64,000 nt of DNA from Actinernus sp. WN-2022. Its lineage: Eukaryota; Cnidaria; Anthozoa; Actiniaria; Actinernidae. Shown piece after piece: positions 11,411 through 23,189 of this stretch. A program made the translations under genes and the position numbers. The notes beneath the pieces were generated by a model. It made no database searches, had not been told where the DNA came from, and saw nothing but the letters and a program-made list of their open reading frames with translations. The stretch is from assembly GCA_030867875.1 (NCBI GenBank), contig JAOWCC010000064.1, forward strand, positions 37,966,802 through 38,030,801, in the 5' to 3' direction. Position 1 is the first letter of the stretch; the number at the start of each line of letters is the position of its first letter.

Positions 11411-11821
11411 TCCAATATTGTTAAAGAAATATTTGCTCAGTCAATTCCAAACCTGCCTGACATCCCCTCTCCCCCTCTGAAGCATTTGTAATTTTGAAAA
11501 TTATCCATTCAGTACTGTAATAACATTGCAAATACCCCACTATGGGGTCAGCTCAGCTATACAAATACCACTTTGGAGGAAGTGCAAATCTCTTATACAT
11601 GTATGTATGTAAAATTCACTATCTGTGATGCTCTTTGACATGTCATATCACTTACTGGCTGTCCTTTGCTGGCAAATAATAATAATAATATTTTCCCGTA
11701 CGGCCCTCCCACTCAGTCAATAAGTACCTATTATTATATTTATACAGGGTATAGCCATGCAAGTGAAGGACACTGCTGTTATCAATTGGGGACCTGTAAA
11801 ATGCCCCACCCCCAGGTCTAA
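11411..11821. other. TMEM218 downstream region
   Basis: Probably the TMEM218 3' UTR and spacer. It has a short (AAT)n run near 11677-11690. No clear AATAAA signal close to the stop was found. Confidence 0.4.
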
Positions 11822-11988
11822 GGGATCAATCACGGTTTCTAGGAAGCTATCTACCCACCCCCTCTCCCCTTGGGCATATATGTGTAATAATTTATTAATG
11901 ATTAACCATTAAATTTAGGGTGAAACAGGGGAGAGGGGTGGGGGTGGGGGTGGGGGTGGGGGTTTCTCAGACACTGTGATTGATCCAG
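11822..11988. mobile_element. MITE with GGATCAATCACGGTTTCT ends
   Basis: The left end GGATCAATCACGGTTTCT is matched by an inverted, diverged right end near 11971-11986. The interior holds C-rich and G-rich tracts around TGATTAACCATTAAA. A related copy lies at 43620-43733. Confidence 0.65.
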
Positions 11989-12984
11989 TTTAGCAGGTTT
12001 GGGAGTGACTGATGTCTTAATAGTTTGATAAGTTTGTTGTGAATGTTGGTCAAATGCAGGAGCCCATAATCAGGGGTATCCATCTCCTATTTAGCTGTCA
12101 CAGCATTTTCACAAGTTGGGATATTTTTAGATCATTTCCCCACCAATTAGTGGATTACACCAGTGGTGGCCCGGAACAAAATATGCCTCATTAGCTACTT
12201 TTGTTATACCAACAACATGGCTGCAACTTTTTCGTGATTTTATTACCGTAGGAATGACTTTAGCTTTATTTGCACATTTCTTAAAGTTACAAATGACATT
12301 TTTGAAAGATGACTGTATATGTAAAAAAAGAAAAGAAATTACAAGTACAGATAACTTTAGAAGAAAATAATTAGATTGTGCACAGTGGTTAAAGTAGCAC
12401 AGATATAAACGTGAGCTTTCGAGTTATTAGCACTGCAGTTTTCGAGTTAACCACAGCTTTCGAGTTAACCACTGAATGATTGCAACCCAAGAATAGCAGG
12501 AAACCGTTTTAAAGATAACCTGACTTGTGAAAATGCTGTGATGTGTGTACATGTAGATACATTGTAGGATGCTCCTAGTTAAGTTGCAGAATTCCAAGGC
12601 ACACTGTGTCTGTTGCATATTAATTTAAATACAATGTAAGCAAGATACCTGCCAATGAAGTTCCCACCTCATGTTTGATAATTTAGTCCAACATTGTAGG
12701 CATTTAAAAATTTTTTTTATTTATAATGCATCAAGATAAACTTTGTTGAGATAAAAATGTCACATACTTAGGGCATATTGTGAACCCATTTATTCATTTT
12801 AAGCCAATTATTAAAAGTGGGGAAAATCATGGGATGTAGACTTTTCTTCCATCCATATTATTTTACCTGTTCATTATTTTCCAAGATATTTTAAATATGT
12901 TTTGACAGACAGTAAAACCCTGTGTATTAGCCTTGGGCTTATATACGTGCATGTAACATTACTGTATATAAATATTACAATGCA
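11989..12984. other. Intergenic, no gene seen
   Basis: AT-rich spacer. GAGTTA/GAGTTAACCAC words repeat locally at about 12418-12470. Nothing else was recognised. Confidence 0.45.
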
Positions 12985-13137
12985 GGGTAACTAGTTCCTG
13001 TAAAAACTAGTGTTGACGTTTCGTCAGCTGCTACTCACTTTCAATGGTGGTTAGCATACCTCACTCGACTTTAGTTGATTATACCAGTGTTTATATTCCC
13101 CGCCAAGTCAGACCAACACTAGTTTTTTAGTTACCCA
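12985..13137. mobile_element. Small MITE with GGGTAACTAG ends
   Basis: GGGTAACTAGTTCCTGTAAA at the left is matched by an inverted, imperfect right end (ACTAGTTTTTTAGTTACCC). A related single end with AACATACCTTAATCGACTTT occurs near 40640-40790. Confidence 0.6.
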
Positions 13138-13294
13138 TTGTATAAAATTTTATAATAAATTGTATAATATTTAATATAACAGTAGACACTTCTTTCCATA
13201 CCCCAGACTGCCCTTGGCCTAGATGCCTGGGTGAATTTACATATAGGCACCAATCAAGTATAAACATGAAAATGTGTCACAATTCAGCATACAT

Positions 13295-13372
13295 GTAGTC
13301 GTCTGCGTGGCTCAAGACATTTGCTTTCTATGCTGTGGGTCAGGGGTTCGAATCACAGTAGAACCGTTAACT
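13295..13372 (+). mobile_element. tRNA-derived SINE head
   Basis: Contains a tRNA-like promoter: an A-box-like GTGGCTCAAGACATTTG and a B-box GGGTTCGAATC about 35 bp later. The rest does not fold as a full tRNA. I read it as a SINE head and not a functional tRNA gene. Confidence 0.5.
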
Positions 13373-13604
13373 TGTTTTTTTCCTCATGCATCTTCTCTTC
13401 TTGTTTACCTGTGAACCCTAGTCACAAATTAGCCCTAAAACCTAGTCATTACCTGGGAACTTATGTTTACTGACTGGTTAGGGTAGGTTTTATGGTTCAG
13501 GTTAGGGTTTGTGTATGTGTCTTTTCAGAACAAGGACGTTTTGAGGTATGGAAACAATTCAAGTCTACCTATTCAAGTCTCTAACAGCATCCCGGTTAGT
13601 TAAC

Positions 13605-13770
13605 CGCCTCCCGGTTTAAGCTTAGTGGTTAAGCTCCGGTCTGTTGAGCGGGAGGTCGCGGATTCAAATCCTGGCTGGATTTAAAAATAACTAGTAGAAG
13701 GTACTGCCTTAGTGAAACAGTCCTATTGTTTGTACTCCTGTGATCAGGCTGTAACCAAGCTCTGATCCGA
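13605..13770 (+). mobile_element. tRNA-derived SINE
   Basis: Has a tRNA-like head with A-box-like TTAGTGGTTAAGCTC, an anticodon-arm-like region, and a B-box-like GGATTCAAATCC near 13660. A non-tRNA body follows (AGAAGGTACTGCCTTAGTG). The same architecture is seen in reverse at 63005-63215. Confidence 0.6.
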
Positions 13771-14422
13771 ATAATCAAAAATATCCGGGGGACTTATATA
13801 TCAGCCTCTGACAGGGGGTGTTAAATGGTATATCCAAGTACCCTAAATTGTGACATTCAAATGATATGTCAAAATCTTGCCATTTACTTTATACAAGGAA
13901 ATCCCACAATATTTAATTATACTAAATACCCATATTTCAATATAAAATAGTGTGTATACGCAATTTAAAAACCTTTGCATTTTTACCTAAAATAAATCCC
14001 TGGCCAACCCTGATATATATGTTCTGGATACAGAAAGCTAATTTAACACTTTTTGACACAAGCCATTTCCCTATCCATACAAAATTTGTTTTTTAACGGT
14101 AATATAATTATGATAATAAACTGTTTTTCAGTCAATGTTTAAATAGAGATGTATACGAGGAACAGGGTTGGGGCTTAATTATAGCCGGTTTATGTGAATA
14201 TTGATAACTTGGGTTATTTCTAGATCAGAAGCAGCTGAGTATTAGGGATCATGGGAGTGGCAGTCAATACCCTGTGCCACCAACACGGGGTGTTGTGCAC
14301 CGGAGTTCGCCAGGTGCAACCACCGTGAAGTATGAGATGGGCAGTAATATTCACATGCGTTTATTTAGAACCAGGCTTACGACTATGTACAACACATGCG
14401 GTGAAAACTAAAATGAATACAC
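13771..14422. other. Intergenic, no gene seen
   Basis: No recognisable gene or intact repeat. Confidence 0.45.
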
Positions 14423-14564
14423 AATTGAAGGGGTCCATGCAAGAACAACGTAAGTGACTTTTGATCAAGTTCTAAATTCTCTCGTAGAAAACAACGAATA
14501 TCAAGAAGAATTTGGAATTTGATCAGAAGTCACTTACGTTGTTCTTGCACAGACCCCTTCAATT
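14423..14564. mobile_element. 142-bp fold-back MITE, copy 1
   Basis: Nearly fully palindromic: AATTGAAGGGGTCC at one end, CCCCTTCAATT at the other, with inner arms ACGTAAGTGACTTTTGATCA. A sister copy lies at 31465-31609. Both could fold into a long hairpin. Confidence 0.8.
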
Positions 14565-16838
14565 ATTCCAAGCCTACCCATCCCCTCCAACCCCCCTTCC
14601 CGGGCAAGATGGGGCATTTGACAACCTATCTGTCCCTGGGGTGGGCCATTTGTTTTGCGTCAGCCGCCCGGGGCATTTGTCAAAAAAATATCCCACCCCT
14701 CTTCTGTGTTTGATTTTGTTTTGCTCAACTGATCAACACCTGCTTGCTTCATCGATCAACATGGCGGCGGAAAAGTCATCCGTGAACATGACATTAGGAA
14801 TTTCCTAGTTTCGGGGTGAAGTGTGCAGTTTGTTGGGAACTGGCTAGTGAATGTGGGATTTGGGGGCACTTACGAAAGTGTTTGAAGGTGAGTACTGCAT
14901 TACTTTAATAAAGAAAATGTTCTCTAATAGAGACTCAATTCGTAAGGCCAGAGAAGCTACTCTCATTACACAAGCTAGAACACTCGTACCTTATGGTCTC
15001 AACATCCGTGACGAGTCATACTAGCTGGTATATATATAACCTCATTATCTTATTATTACTCGGGCTGCCTGTGGCAGCACCGAGTCTTAAAATGCAAGCC
15101 GTTATTTTTTTATTTTTTTTTCGTTGGGTGTCGCAAAATTTCTGCGCATGCGTTATAGGTCAAGTTCACCACCAATCAGATCGCACTGTGCTGGTCACGT
15201 AACACTCGCCAAAATCAAAATGGTCGACCCGTGAGGGCGAAAGCCTTCCAACAGGCTCAGGATATTTCAACTGGCGCTTTTGTTCACCATAAAAATACAT
15301 GAACAACCAGGAGCCGTAAAACATTCGATCAGCGCTGTCTGGACAGATCCAATGTACATTTAGAAACGTAAGCGAAATACAATATCCAAACACGTTTGGA
15401 TATCAACGGGTATCGAATTATAATCAAAGGTTAGATTTCGTCAGGCGCGCTCAGATAAGAAAGTTCAAAGCTCTCAGACTAGGCGAGACAAGGAGATATC
15501 AATTTCAATGAGTCATTGTCAGAAATCTATTCCATCGTGGGCAATTATGCAATAGAACCTAAATTTGGGTCAGGTCTTGTACAGCTAACTGGGCATGTTT
15601 TACGACAGAATAACCAGAGTCTTTCTACTGGATTGAGAGCTCATTGAGCCAAGCAGAATATTTACATGATCTGCTTAACTAAGATTTGTAAAAATCTTAG
15701 TTAAGCAGATGTTTTCAGTGTATGCCAACTGAAAGTTATGCTGAGCTCGTTTTCTGGTTACGGCTAAGTGGGGCAACTACACGAACAAGAAGCATGAATT
15801 GCCAGCAAAGAGAGAGGACAAAATACTTGAAATGCACAGCGCTAGCTGAAGTAGAGAATATTTATAATATCTGAGACGTTAAATTACGTTACTGTGAAGA
15901 GGATCAAAATTCAAGTTTTGTAGCTTGAGACTGTCTTCTGCCGTGACTCCTGAGAGAAATTGGAAAAGATCTAGCTGTTTCATTCAGACACTGGCAAAGT
16001 TATTCAAAGCTACGAGCTTACTTTATGAGATTATTATTCATTGTGGAATGAAAGGAAACAGGTTTGCTGAAAGTTAAGTTCGAGGAGGCTTCGACTTTCA
16101 TTCCGATTCAGTGCAGATGTGCACGAAGGTGGGATGCTGTTACCAACACTACCAAAAGATCCAAAACGAAAGATTCAGTTACGTAAGTACTGTAAGTAAA
16201 CTCTTTTTGATTAGAATAAATTTCCTCTCAGTTTGTCTGTTAATGTACGTTTTCTTCTCTGTGATTTAGAGTATGCGTACCTCAGAATAAATTATTTGAA
16301 AGGTCAACTGAACTCTTGTGTCGATAAGCGCAAATGTTTTTGTAAAACAGTCTGTGAATTTGAGAAGCGAACTTAGAAGAGCTTTCTCATTAGGAATTAC
16401 AATTTTTTTCTTGCTATGAAATTTATGTTTCATTTCACATTTATTCATACAGTTTTAGCCGGACATTTCCCCGAGTTTTTGATCTATTTTCAATCAAATG
16501 CAAAGTCTGAATATGTCATTGTATTGCATTTATACACTTGAATTGCCAGTATTCTGTTGTTCAAATCCTGCGTTATCATAGTCATGTCATAAAAGCAATT
16601 AATAGACCAGACGTTTTTATGACGTTCTCACTGGCGAATTAAAGCACGACTTGTTACTAAGAGGATTTCAAATGAAAGTGTATTTCATCTTCAATCTCAT
16701 GTGGCCTGAGTGAAAGCCCAGATGGGCTCTTGTTTCTATATTTATAGTGTCAATCATTTATCATCTATTTCCTATATTTCGTAACCCATATTTCTAGTTA
16801 GTCACGTTCGCCAATGTAATAACATTTCTTCATATTAC
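14565..16838. other. Intergenic, transposon-like debris, no gene seen
   Basis: Contains a hairpin (CGGGCTGCCTGTGGCAGCAC) near 15060 and a perfect short inverted repeat CTTAACTAAGATTTGTAAAA near 15670-15705. A short ATGGCGGCGGAAAAG start near 14760 closes after 16 codons. No exon could be supported. Confidence 0.45.
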
Positions 16839-16885
16839 CTTAAGAAGGCTGGTTTGGCCAGCCGAAATATCGTTATAAACCTCTA
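16839..16885 (+). ncRNA. Candidate degenerate hammerhead-like motif (copy 1)
   Basis: CTTAAGA, then a hairpin GGCTGG/CCAGCC, then GAAA. This resembles the hammerhead core CUGANGA - helix II - GAAA, with one core change here (G5 to T). The following ATATCGTTAT can form a 3-bp helix III. The better copy is at 42651-42695. Penelope-like retroelements are known to carry such motifs. Helix I is not evident, so this is tentative. Confidence 0.25.
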
Positions 16886-17236
16886 AAATTTACGTTGTGT
16901 CGGCTTTGCTATTTTTAGTTTAACAAATAAGGCGCGGTTGCACAGGGGAGGTTACAAACCAACATGGACGACGAGACCATCGATGTCGTCGTCCGTATAC
17001 GCTACAAACATGGAATTACAAATGCACCGCCGAAACTATTGTGTAACCTACCCTCGAGCATGAGCTTCCAGGAGCTGCTCTAGGGTTTCTTCACCCCCAC
17101 CCCTCCCCCGAATTTTTATTTTTTATTTTTTACAAAAAGTCACAAAAATGGGTCAGTCGGACGATGAGAAACGGAAAAAAAATGGGGATGGGCTAATGAA
17201 TAAATAAATAAATAAATAAATAAGTAGGTGTAAGCT
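16886..17236. other. Spacer with (AATA)n microsatellite
   Basis: A short AATA/AAAT microsatellite occurs near 17199-17224. No gene seen. Confidence 0.5.
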
Positions 17237-17352
17237 TACCCTGGGTGCCAGAGGTTCTACAGCCCTCTCTTAGCCAAAGTTTAGATCCCCAGCCTTCTCG
17301 TCTATCTAAACTTTGACTTAGAGAGGGCAGTAGAACCTTTAGCACCCAGGGT
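17237..17352. mobile_element. 116-bp fold-back MITE
   Basis: The inverted ends are CCCTGGGTGCCAGAGGTTCT and the reverse form ending GCACCCAGGG. Inner arms are AGCCAAAGTTTAGAT / ATCTAAACTTTGACT. A related hairpin occurs at 20525-20593. Confidence 0.75.
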
Positions 17353-17392
17353 TGTGTAAAGCTAGACGAATAAACAAATTTAAATTAACTAA

Positions 17393-17667
17393 GGGACCAT
17401 TCATTATTTATGCCGGGGGGGGGGGGGGGGGGGGGGGGGGGTGGGCTGGCAAGAATGAGGGGGGGGGGCACGATAAATTCAGCACACTCGAGGGGGGGGG
17501 GTCATCAGAAAATATGGAAACAAATGTGGGGGTGGGGGCTATTTTTCAAATTACATCTAGAGGGGTCATGCGATTTTTCTTTTCCTTGGAAGGGGGTCAA
17601 GAGGTTTTGTTTAGGCTTATGATGGATCTTGCCAGCCCACCCCCTGGCATAAATAATGAATGGTCCC
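17393..17667. mobile_element. PIF/Harbinger-like MITE with poly-G core
   Basis: The inverted termini GGGACCATTCATTATTTATG lead directly into long G runs on the left and C runs on the right. The flanking duplication is TAA (17390-17392 and 17668-17670). The start GGGACCATT and the TWA target match the elements at 28963-29332 and 37144-39037. Confidence 0.85.
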
Positions 17668-17908
17668 TAAGTTGATTAATTACCGAAGTTACCTATTAGG
17701 CCCGATTAAGTGGCAATAAAGCTGCTAATGGAAGGCGCTAATGGAAGGCGCTAACCCTCCACGATCTAGACGTAGTACTGAAGGAAATTACGGAGTTCAC
17801 TAAAGTAATTTTCGCTTCTGCTGTCAGAGGCTGTTCAAGTGAAAGAGTCGGTTAGGGTCGAGTAAATGAACTGATGAAGGAAAAACTGAGCGGGGACTGA
17901 GCGACTTT

Positions 17909-18474
17909 ATACACCTTATTCCAAAATGGCCGCCCTAATTTGCATATAACCAGAAACTTTTCATATTTAGCACAATGAATATCACCGTTTAATTAGGATA
18001 CACCGTAGTAAGCAACATGGAACAGTTCGATACTGTTGCTTCGAATAGCTGCAAATATACCTGTATTTTCAACCTAGAAAAATCATGAAATCGAGGCAAT
18101 AAGGTCCACACTCATCTCTGGCCATATAAAACTCTGTAAATTGAAATCTCTGTAAATTGTTTGTTCCAGCATTCATTACGTTGTTCTTTCCATGAGATCA
18201 ACGTAATGAATGCTGGAACAAACAATTTACAGAGATTTCAATTTACAGAGTTTTATATGTCCAGAGATGAGTGTGGACCTTATTGCCTCGATTTCATGAT
18301 TTTTCTAGGTTGAAAATACAGGTATATTTGCAGCTATTCGAAGCAACAGTATCGAACTGTTCCATGTTGCTTACTACGGTGTATCCTAATAAACGGTGAT
18401 ATTCATTGTGCTAAATATGAAAAGTTTCTGGCTATATGCAAATTAGGGCGGCCATTTTGGAATAAGGTGTATAG
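17909..18474. mobile_element. 566-bp near-perfect fold-back element
   Basis: Two ~276-bp arms (17909-18184 and 18199-18474) are inverted copies separated by about 14 bp. The ends read TATACACCTTATTCCAAAAT. Arm identity by eye is above 95%, which suggests recent origin or gene conversion. There is no coding content. Confidence 0.9.
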
Positions 18475-18940
18475 AGGCCGTGGTTGTGAATAAATCCCAC
18501 ACTAATAATAATAATAATGTATTACTTATATTGCGCAAGTTACATTTAAATGATCAAATGCGCATTACATATTTTAAGTAAAAACTAACAAGTACACAGA
18601 ATCATTAAACTATATGGTAATAAAATATTATAATAAACTATAAACCTCTGTTAATATAAAAATCTGACGTGAAAAAATAATAAAAATGACCAATTTAAAA
18701 TTTAAAAACATTACAATGGAAGTTGGTAAAATACTAGTAAGCTAATTTAAAAAGATGGTCTTCAGATGGCTCTTAAAAGTATTAATATTTTCAATCATGC
18801 GTAGTTCCTTAGGTAAAGAGTTCCACAATCTAGGCGCAGCAATAACAAATGCCCTATCTCCCAATGTAGTCTTAGTTCTGACGGTAGGAATAGCAAGCCT
18901 ACGACTTTCTGAAGATCTAAGACCATATGCAGGAGACTAA

Positions 18941-19238
18941 AGGAGCAGTGTCACGATTAGTATTCATGCCCAAAGTTTTGAAAATGTGTCAGGCGGACAA
19001 TAAATCAAAAGATGTGACAGAAGTAGAAGTCCGTGAGTAATCCGCTTGCATCGGCGTATTTGCACGATATCTCGAGCCGAAATTGCTTTAAAACTATACT
19101 TCAGTATTATATGGTTAGGTTTGATGTTATATTTTTATAAAGCAACATTTTATTTATTTCAATCGAAAGGGAAATTCGCAGCGGCGCGTGACTTTGCCAT
19201 TGTCTTTACCAACCAATCAGAATCGTGACAATGTCCTT
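18941..19238. mobile_element. MITE inserted in the LINE, TA target
   Basis: AAGGAGCAGTGTCACGATT at the left matches the inverted AATCGTGACAATGTCCTT at the right. TA flanks both ends, consistent with a Tc1/mariner-type target. It interrupts LINE coding sequence, so it is younger than the LINE. Confidence 0.65.
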
Positions 19239-19761
19239 TAATACGCAGCAAGTCACTCGGATATGATGGCGCAAGACCATGGATCGCCGTAAAAGTAATT
19301 AATATAACTTTAAAGTTGACACGTGACCTTATTGGGAGCCAATGCAAATCATGCATGAGCGGTGTGACATGGCAATACCTCGGTGCCTCGCAGCTGCATT
19401 TAAGACACGCTGGAGCTTGTGCAGTTGGTTGTCTGGTAATCCATACAGCAAACTGTTACAATAATCTATCCGAGAAGTTATAAACGAATGTATCAGAGAT
19501 TTCGTTGCGTCTGGCGATAGATATTTACGTATGCGTCTAATATTATGCAGGTGGTAGAACGCAGTGCCGCACAACTTACCAACATGGCTAGACATGGTTA
19601 CTTGGGAGTCCGGCAAACCATGACCCCATGTTTCTCACCACAGACACACTCACTGGGTTGGATCTCTAAGGATCCAACCTGGATGCTCTCAATATTAACT
19701 TTAGTTAGCTGTTGCCTAGTGCCCAGTATCACAAATTCAGTTTTATTGTCATTTAGCATAA

Positions 19762-20128
19762 GGCCAGATAAAAAAAATTGCTTGTTTAGCGTCCCCGCCC
19801 GACCTGAGAAATGTCCCCGACCTCTAATTTATTTTATTTTTTATTTTTCATAAAAAACTTTAGAAAGTGTAAATGCGCCCGCGAACACCAATTCTTGTAC
19901 CAGACCCCTACATGTACCACTTAAAATATGCGCCGGCGCATTAAATATTTTAACATCGACGTCATTTTGTTTCTACGACACGAGGTCATGAACGAGGTGA
20001 GTGAATAATGTCTAGTCAAGACAAAATAAGCTTCACATAGGAAAAAAAAAAAAAAAAAAAAACCTCCCTCCCTACCTGGAAAAATTGAAACAGGTGGACG
20101 CTAAACAAGTTTTTTTTTTTATCTGGCC
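19762..20128. mobile_element. PIF/Harbinger-like MITE, 367 bp, copy 2
   Basis: Same termini and same length as 6752-7118. The flanking duplication is TAA (19759-19761 and 20129-20131). It sits inside the LINE reverse-transcriptase region, splitting the WVITDKLRP segment from its continuation. Confidence 0.87.
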
Positions 20129-20263
20129 TAAGTTTATCTGTGATCACCCAGTTTTTAATATCATGAATACAGTCAGACATTGACATCAGTGCAGATTCAG
20201 CATCAGTGGACAGATTAGGACTGAATAATATGTACAACTGCGTATCATAGAGACTTGGACAGG

Positions 20264-20930
20264 AGAAATAAAGGTAATAACAATGAACTGTGCAATGTTT
20301 TGACTACATATCTCAGATACCGACAAAGTTACGAGCACACAAAGTTTGATTGACATGTTTAATTATCATGTTAATCCATGCGGAAAAGGGCAGAATTCAA
20401 ATTTCTGTAAGATGGCGGCAGGCGCTAATTTTTTCTCGCGGCTTCGCCGATCGTCGCTTCGCTCGGATCGGTATCAGAACTCGCTCCGCTTGTATCGGAA
20501 AAGCGCCTGTTCTGCAGGCTATCTCTAAGCCAAAGTTTAGATCGACGAGATCGTCGATCCTAAACTTTGGCTAGAACCTCTGGCACCCAGGCTACAATCT
20601 GGGGGCCATTATAATAGAGCAAATGAAATGATATTGTAAGACAAAACACACAGTGCATTTGTTTCTAGATTATGCCATTCAGCTTCGGAGGTATTCAAGA
20701 ACATTTTTTTATATTGAGTTTTTTTCTTCAGTGGGGATGGCTGGTAGCAGCCCCCACCCCCCTGCCCCAAAATGGGTCCGTATTGAGGGCATGTTTTGCC
20801 TCCTGACCCAGTCGTTATTTAATAATCAAGAAAGAAAGAAACAGAAAAAAAAGTTGGCAGAGGGGACTTGGAACGAGTAAGATTACGAGGCGCGTGGGGC
20901 ATTTGGGGATATCCAAATGGGGATATCCAG
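20264..20930. other. Hairpin-rich spacer
   Basis: Contains a repetitive TCGC/GCTCGGATCG hairpin-like stretch (20436-20505). A palindrome GCCAAAGTTTAGATCGACGA with its inverted partner lies at 20528-20573, related to the MITE at 17237-17352. No gene supported. Confidence 0.5.
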
Positions 20931-21255
20931 ATGTTTTATAATATAGATTTACGCGCGCGATGAAAGGAAACAATAAAACACGGCAAACCATGTTATATTT
21001 AACAAATAAAGAAGCCTTAACCATGTTTTATACTATCATAAAACACGATGGGCATTTGAGAACATGAGAGAAATGTTAAAGCACAAGCCGAAAGCTTTCA
21101 ACATTTGTCGAGTGTTCTCAAATGACCATCGTCTTTTATGATAGCCAGTAAAACATGAATTAAAGGCTTCTTTATCTGTTTTATAATATAGATTTACGCG
21201 CGCGATGAAAGGAAACCGCCAGTTGAAAATAATAAAACACGGCAAACCATGTTAT
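20931..21255. repeat. Direct repeat pair around an inverted core
   Basis: TTTTATAATATAGATTTACG through AACCATGTTATAT occurs at 20934-21000 and again at 21179-21256. Between them, ACACGATGGGCATTTGAGAA and an inverted, diverged partner form a hairpin. The direct flanking repeats plus inverted core suggest a composite or twice-inserted element. Confidence 0.6.
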
Positions 21256-21260
21256 ATGTA

Positions 21261-21451
21261 AGGGTTAGAGACTGCTTGTGAGTTCTTTATCGACAAATAC
21301 AGGCACGCGCCGACTGTACGATGAACGAAAAATAATGAATACTGCATGAGGCCGAAGGCCGAATGCAGTATGAAGAAATTTTGAGTTCATCGTACAGTCA
21401 GCAAGTGACTGTATTTTGCCGATAAAGCACAAACATAAAGTCTCTAACCCT
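21261..21451. mobile_element. Fold-back MITE with AAGGGTTAGAGACT ends
   Basis: Inverted ends AAGGGTTAGAGACT, inner arms CGACTGTACGATGAAC / GTTCATCGTACAGTC, and a central palindrome GGCCGAAGGCC. Confidence 0.7.
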
Positions 21452-21688
21452 TTTAATATTCAAACTGAGTGCACTGTCAGCCGTGAATTTCAAATTCAAT
21501 CAGTTGTCAATAACAATTTCATAAAGAAGTCAAATATTTCGCATGAATTAAATCATTTTACGGCAAATATCTCCACAAAGAAAAGTAATTTCAATAGACA
21601 ATGAATAAAAACAGAAGTAGATAACTTTGCAAAGAATAATTTACTTTGGCGTTCGGTCAGTTTAGTTGACGCCTTGCGAGTACATGTT

Positions 21689-22560
21689 TGTACATTTAAC
21701 TCGAAAACGTTTCTCTTGGAGCCATGTATTAAAATATCGAGTATTTAGCCGGCTTAACTCCTAGATAGTCTACTTTCTTTGATAGTTTCTTTCATTCGAA
21801 AATAACTAACCTGCAGATTCCAGTGAATTGAAATCTTGAAACCGGCCTCCATGTGCTCGGCTCTGATGCAAACATTTTCCAAATAAAAATATCCTAGCTT
21901 TTTTAACCTTCCACTGAATTGTCGCTTCATTGTCTCCTCTTATTGACAGAGTAAGGTCTCGCCGGAAATAAAATCCATTTCTTCAGTTTGGACTGCTAGA
22001 GTGTTGAAGAAACTTTTGTTTACTCAGACACATGTTGACTAGTTAGTTGTTGTACTTCCAGCGCTTGCAAATCAGCCATTTCTAACGAACGATTATGCAA
22101 ATGTTGCCTGAAAACATAATACGAGGCGAATAGTATGATTGTACATTTAACTCGAAAACGTTTCTCTTGGAGCCATGTATTCAAATATCAATTATTTAGC
22201 CGGCTTAACTCCTAGATAGTCTGCTTTCTTTAATAGTTTCTTTCATTCGAAAATAACTAACCTGCAGATTCCAGTGGGGCAGTGAATTGAAATCTTGACT
22301 CGAAACCGGCGCACGGCTCCGATGCAAACATTTTCCAAATCAAATATCCTGGGTTTACGAACCATCCACTGAATTCTCGCTTCATTTTCTCCTCTTATTG
22401 ACAGAGTAAGGTCTCGGAAATACAATCCATTTCTTAAGTAAGACTACTATCTAGAGTGTTGTAGAAACCTTTGTTCACTCGGACACATGTTGACTTGTAA
22501 AGTTGTACTTCCAGCACTCGCAAATCAGCCATTTCCAACGAGAGATTATGCAAATGTTCG
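21689..22560. repeat. Tandem duplication of a ~420-bp segment
   Basis: The segment starting TGTACATTTAACTCGAAAAC at 21689 recurs at 22139 and stays alignable for about 420 bp, including CTCCTAGATAGTCT and CAAATCAGCCATTTC. Small indels and substitutions separate the copies. No coding frame is conserved between them. Confidence 0.8.
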
Positions 22561-22975
22561 CCTCAAAATATATATCTTGTCACACAGGCAACAGAGTTCA
22601 ATCCTGCCGTTACCTTTCTAGTAATTGTCTGCATTTTCACTGTTTAATATGCGATGAGGTTTTCCAAGCCGTCCAAACACGTAACTAAGCGAAGGACTAT
22701 GTCTCCCTTTCCCTATAGGTAAGAGAGGGTCTGGGTCGAGTGCTGTGGTCACCAATAATGCACGCTCATTAGCCAATCACATGCTTGGATTTTGTACAAT
22801 GCACGAAATTTGAACATTAAACTCTGATAAAACATGGCTTTTTAACCAATCAGAGCGCGCGTACTATCGTATCTATATTATACCTTCTGACGGGACTGAA
22901 GTCTCGGGACTGTTTATGGGATCTTACATGGTGTACTAACGCAAGACTATTCTCTTCGGTATTTCAGGCTACTAC
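22561..22975. other. No feature seen
   Basis: Spacer between the tandem duplication and the left inverted repeat. No gene recognised. Confidence 0.45.
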
Positions 22976-23189
22976 GTACCCTGCGAGCAGAGGTTTCTCA
23001 TCTCTCTGCCTTTCCTGTCGCCGAGAGAAACCTCTGCCACGAAACGATTGCTTTTCGCGTTGAGCATGCGCCACGGTATCTGGATTGCCATTGGCCGAAA
23101 AAAAAACCAGACGGTAAACATTGTAGATTCATTGTATGTAGATTTCAAATTGTCCATTTCCTATTGTGGAGAAAATAACTTGTTCCAGA

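Larger units (their letters stand above)
18503..20263 (-). mobile_element. CR1/L2-like LINE fragment interrupted by two MITEs
   Basis: On the minus strand it encodes the C-terminal part of a non-LTR reverse transcriptase. Pieces seen include QLYILFSPNLS, WVITDKLRP, FYHLHNIRRIRKYLSPDA, YCNSLLYGLP, LHWLPIRSRVNFKV and FVIAAPRLWNSLPKELR. The (TAA)n tail at 18503-18518 marks the 3' end. The 5' part, including the endonuclease, is gone. MITEs at about 18941-19238 and 19762-20128 split the frame. It is a pseudogenised copy. Confidence 0.85.

Noticed and set aside
13605..13680. Possible tRNA gene
   Set aside because: It has A- and B-box-like words but no full cloverleaf and a long non-tRNA body, so it was called a SINE.
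14760..14808. ATGGCGGCGGAAAAG start as a gene's first exon
   Set aside because: It meets a stop after 16 codons, with no donor site before it.
17352..17675. Glycine-rich frame
   Set aside because: It is produced by the poly-G tract in a MITE.
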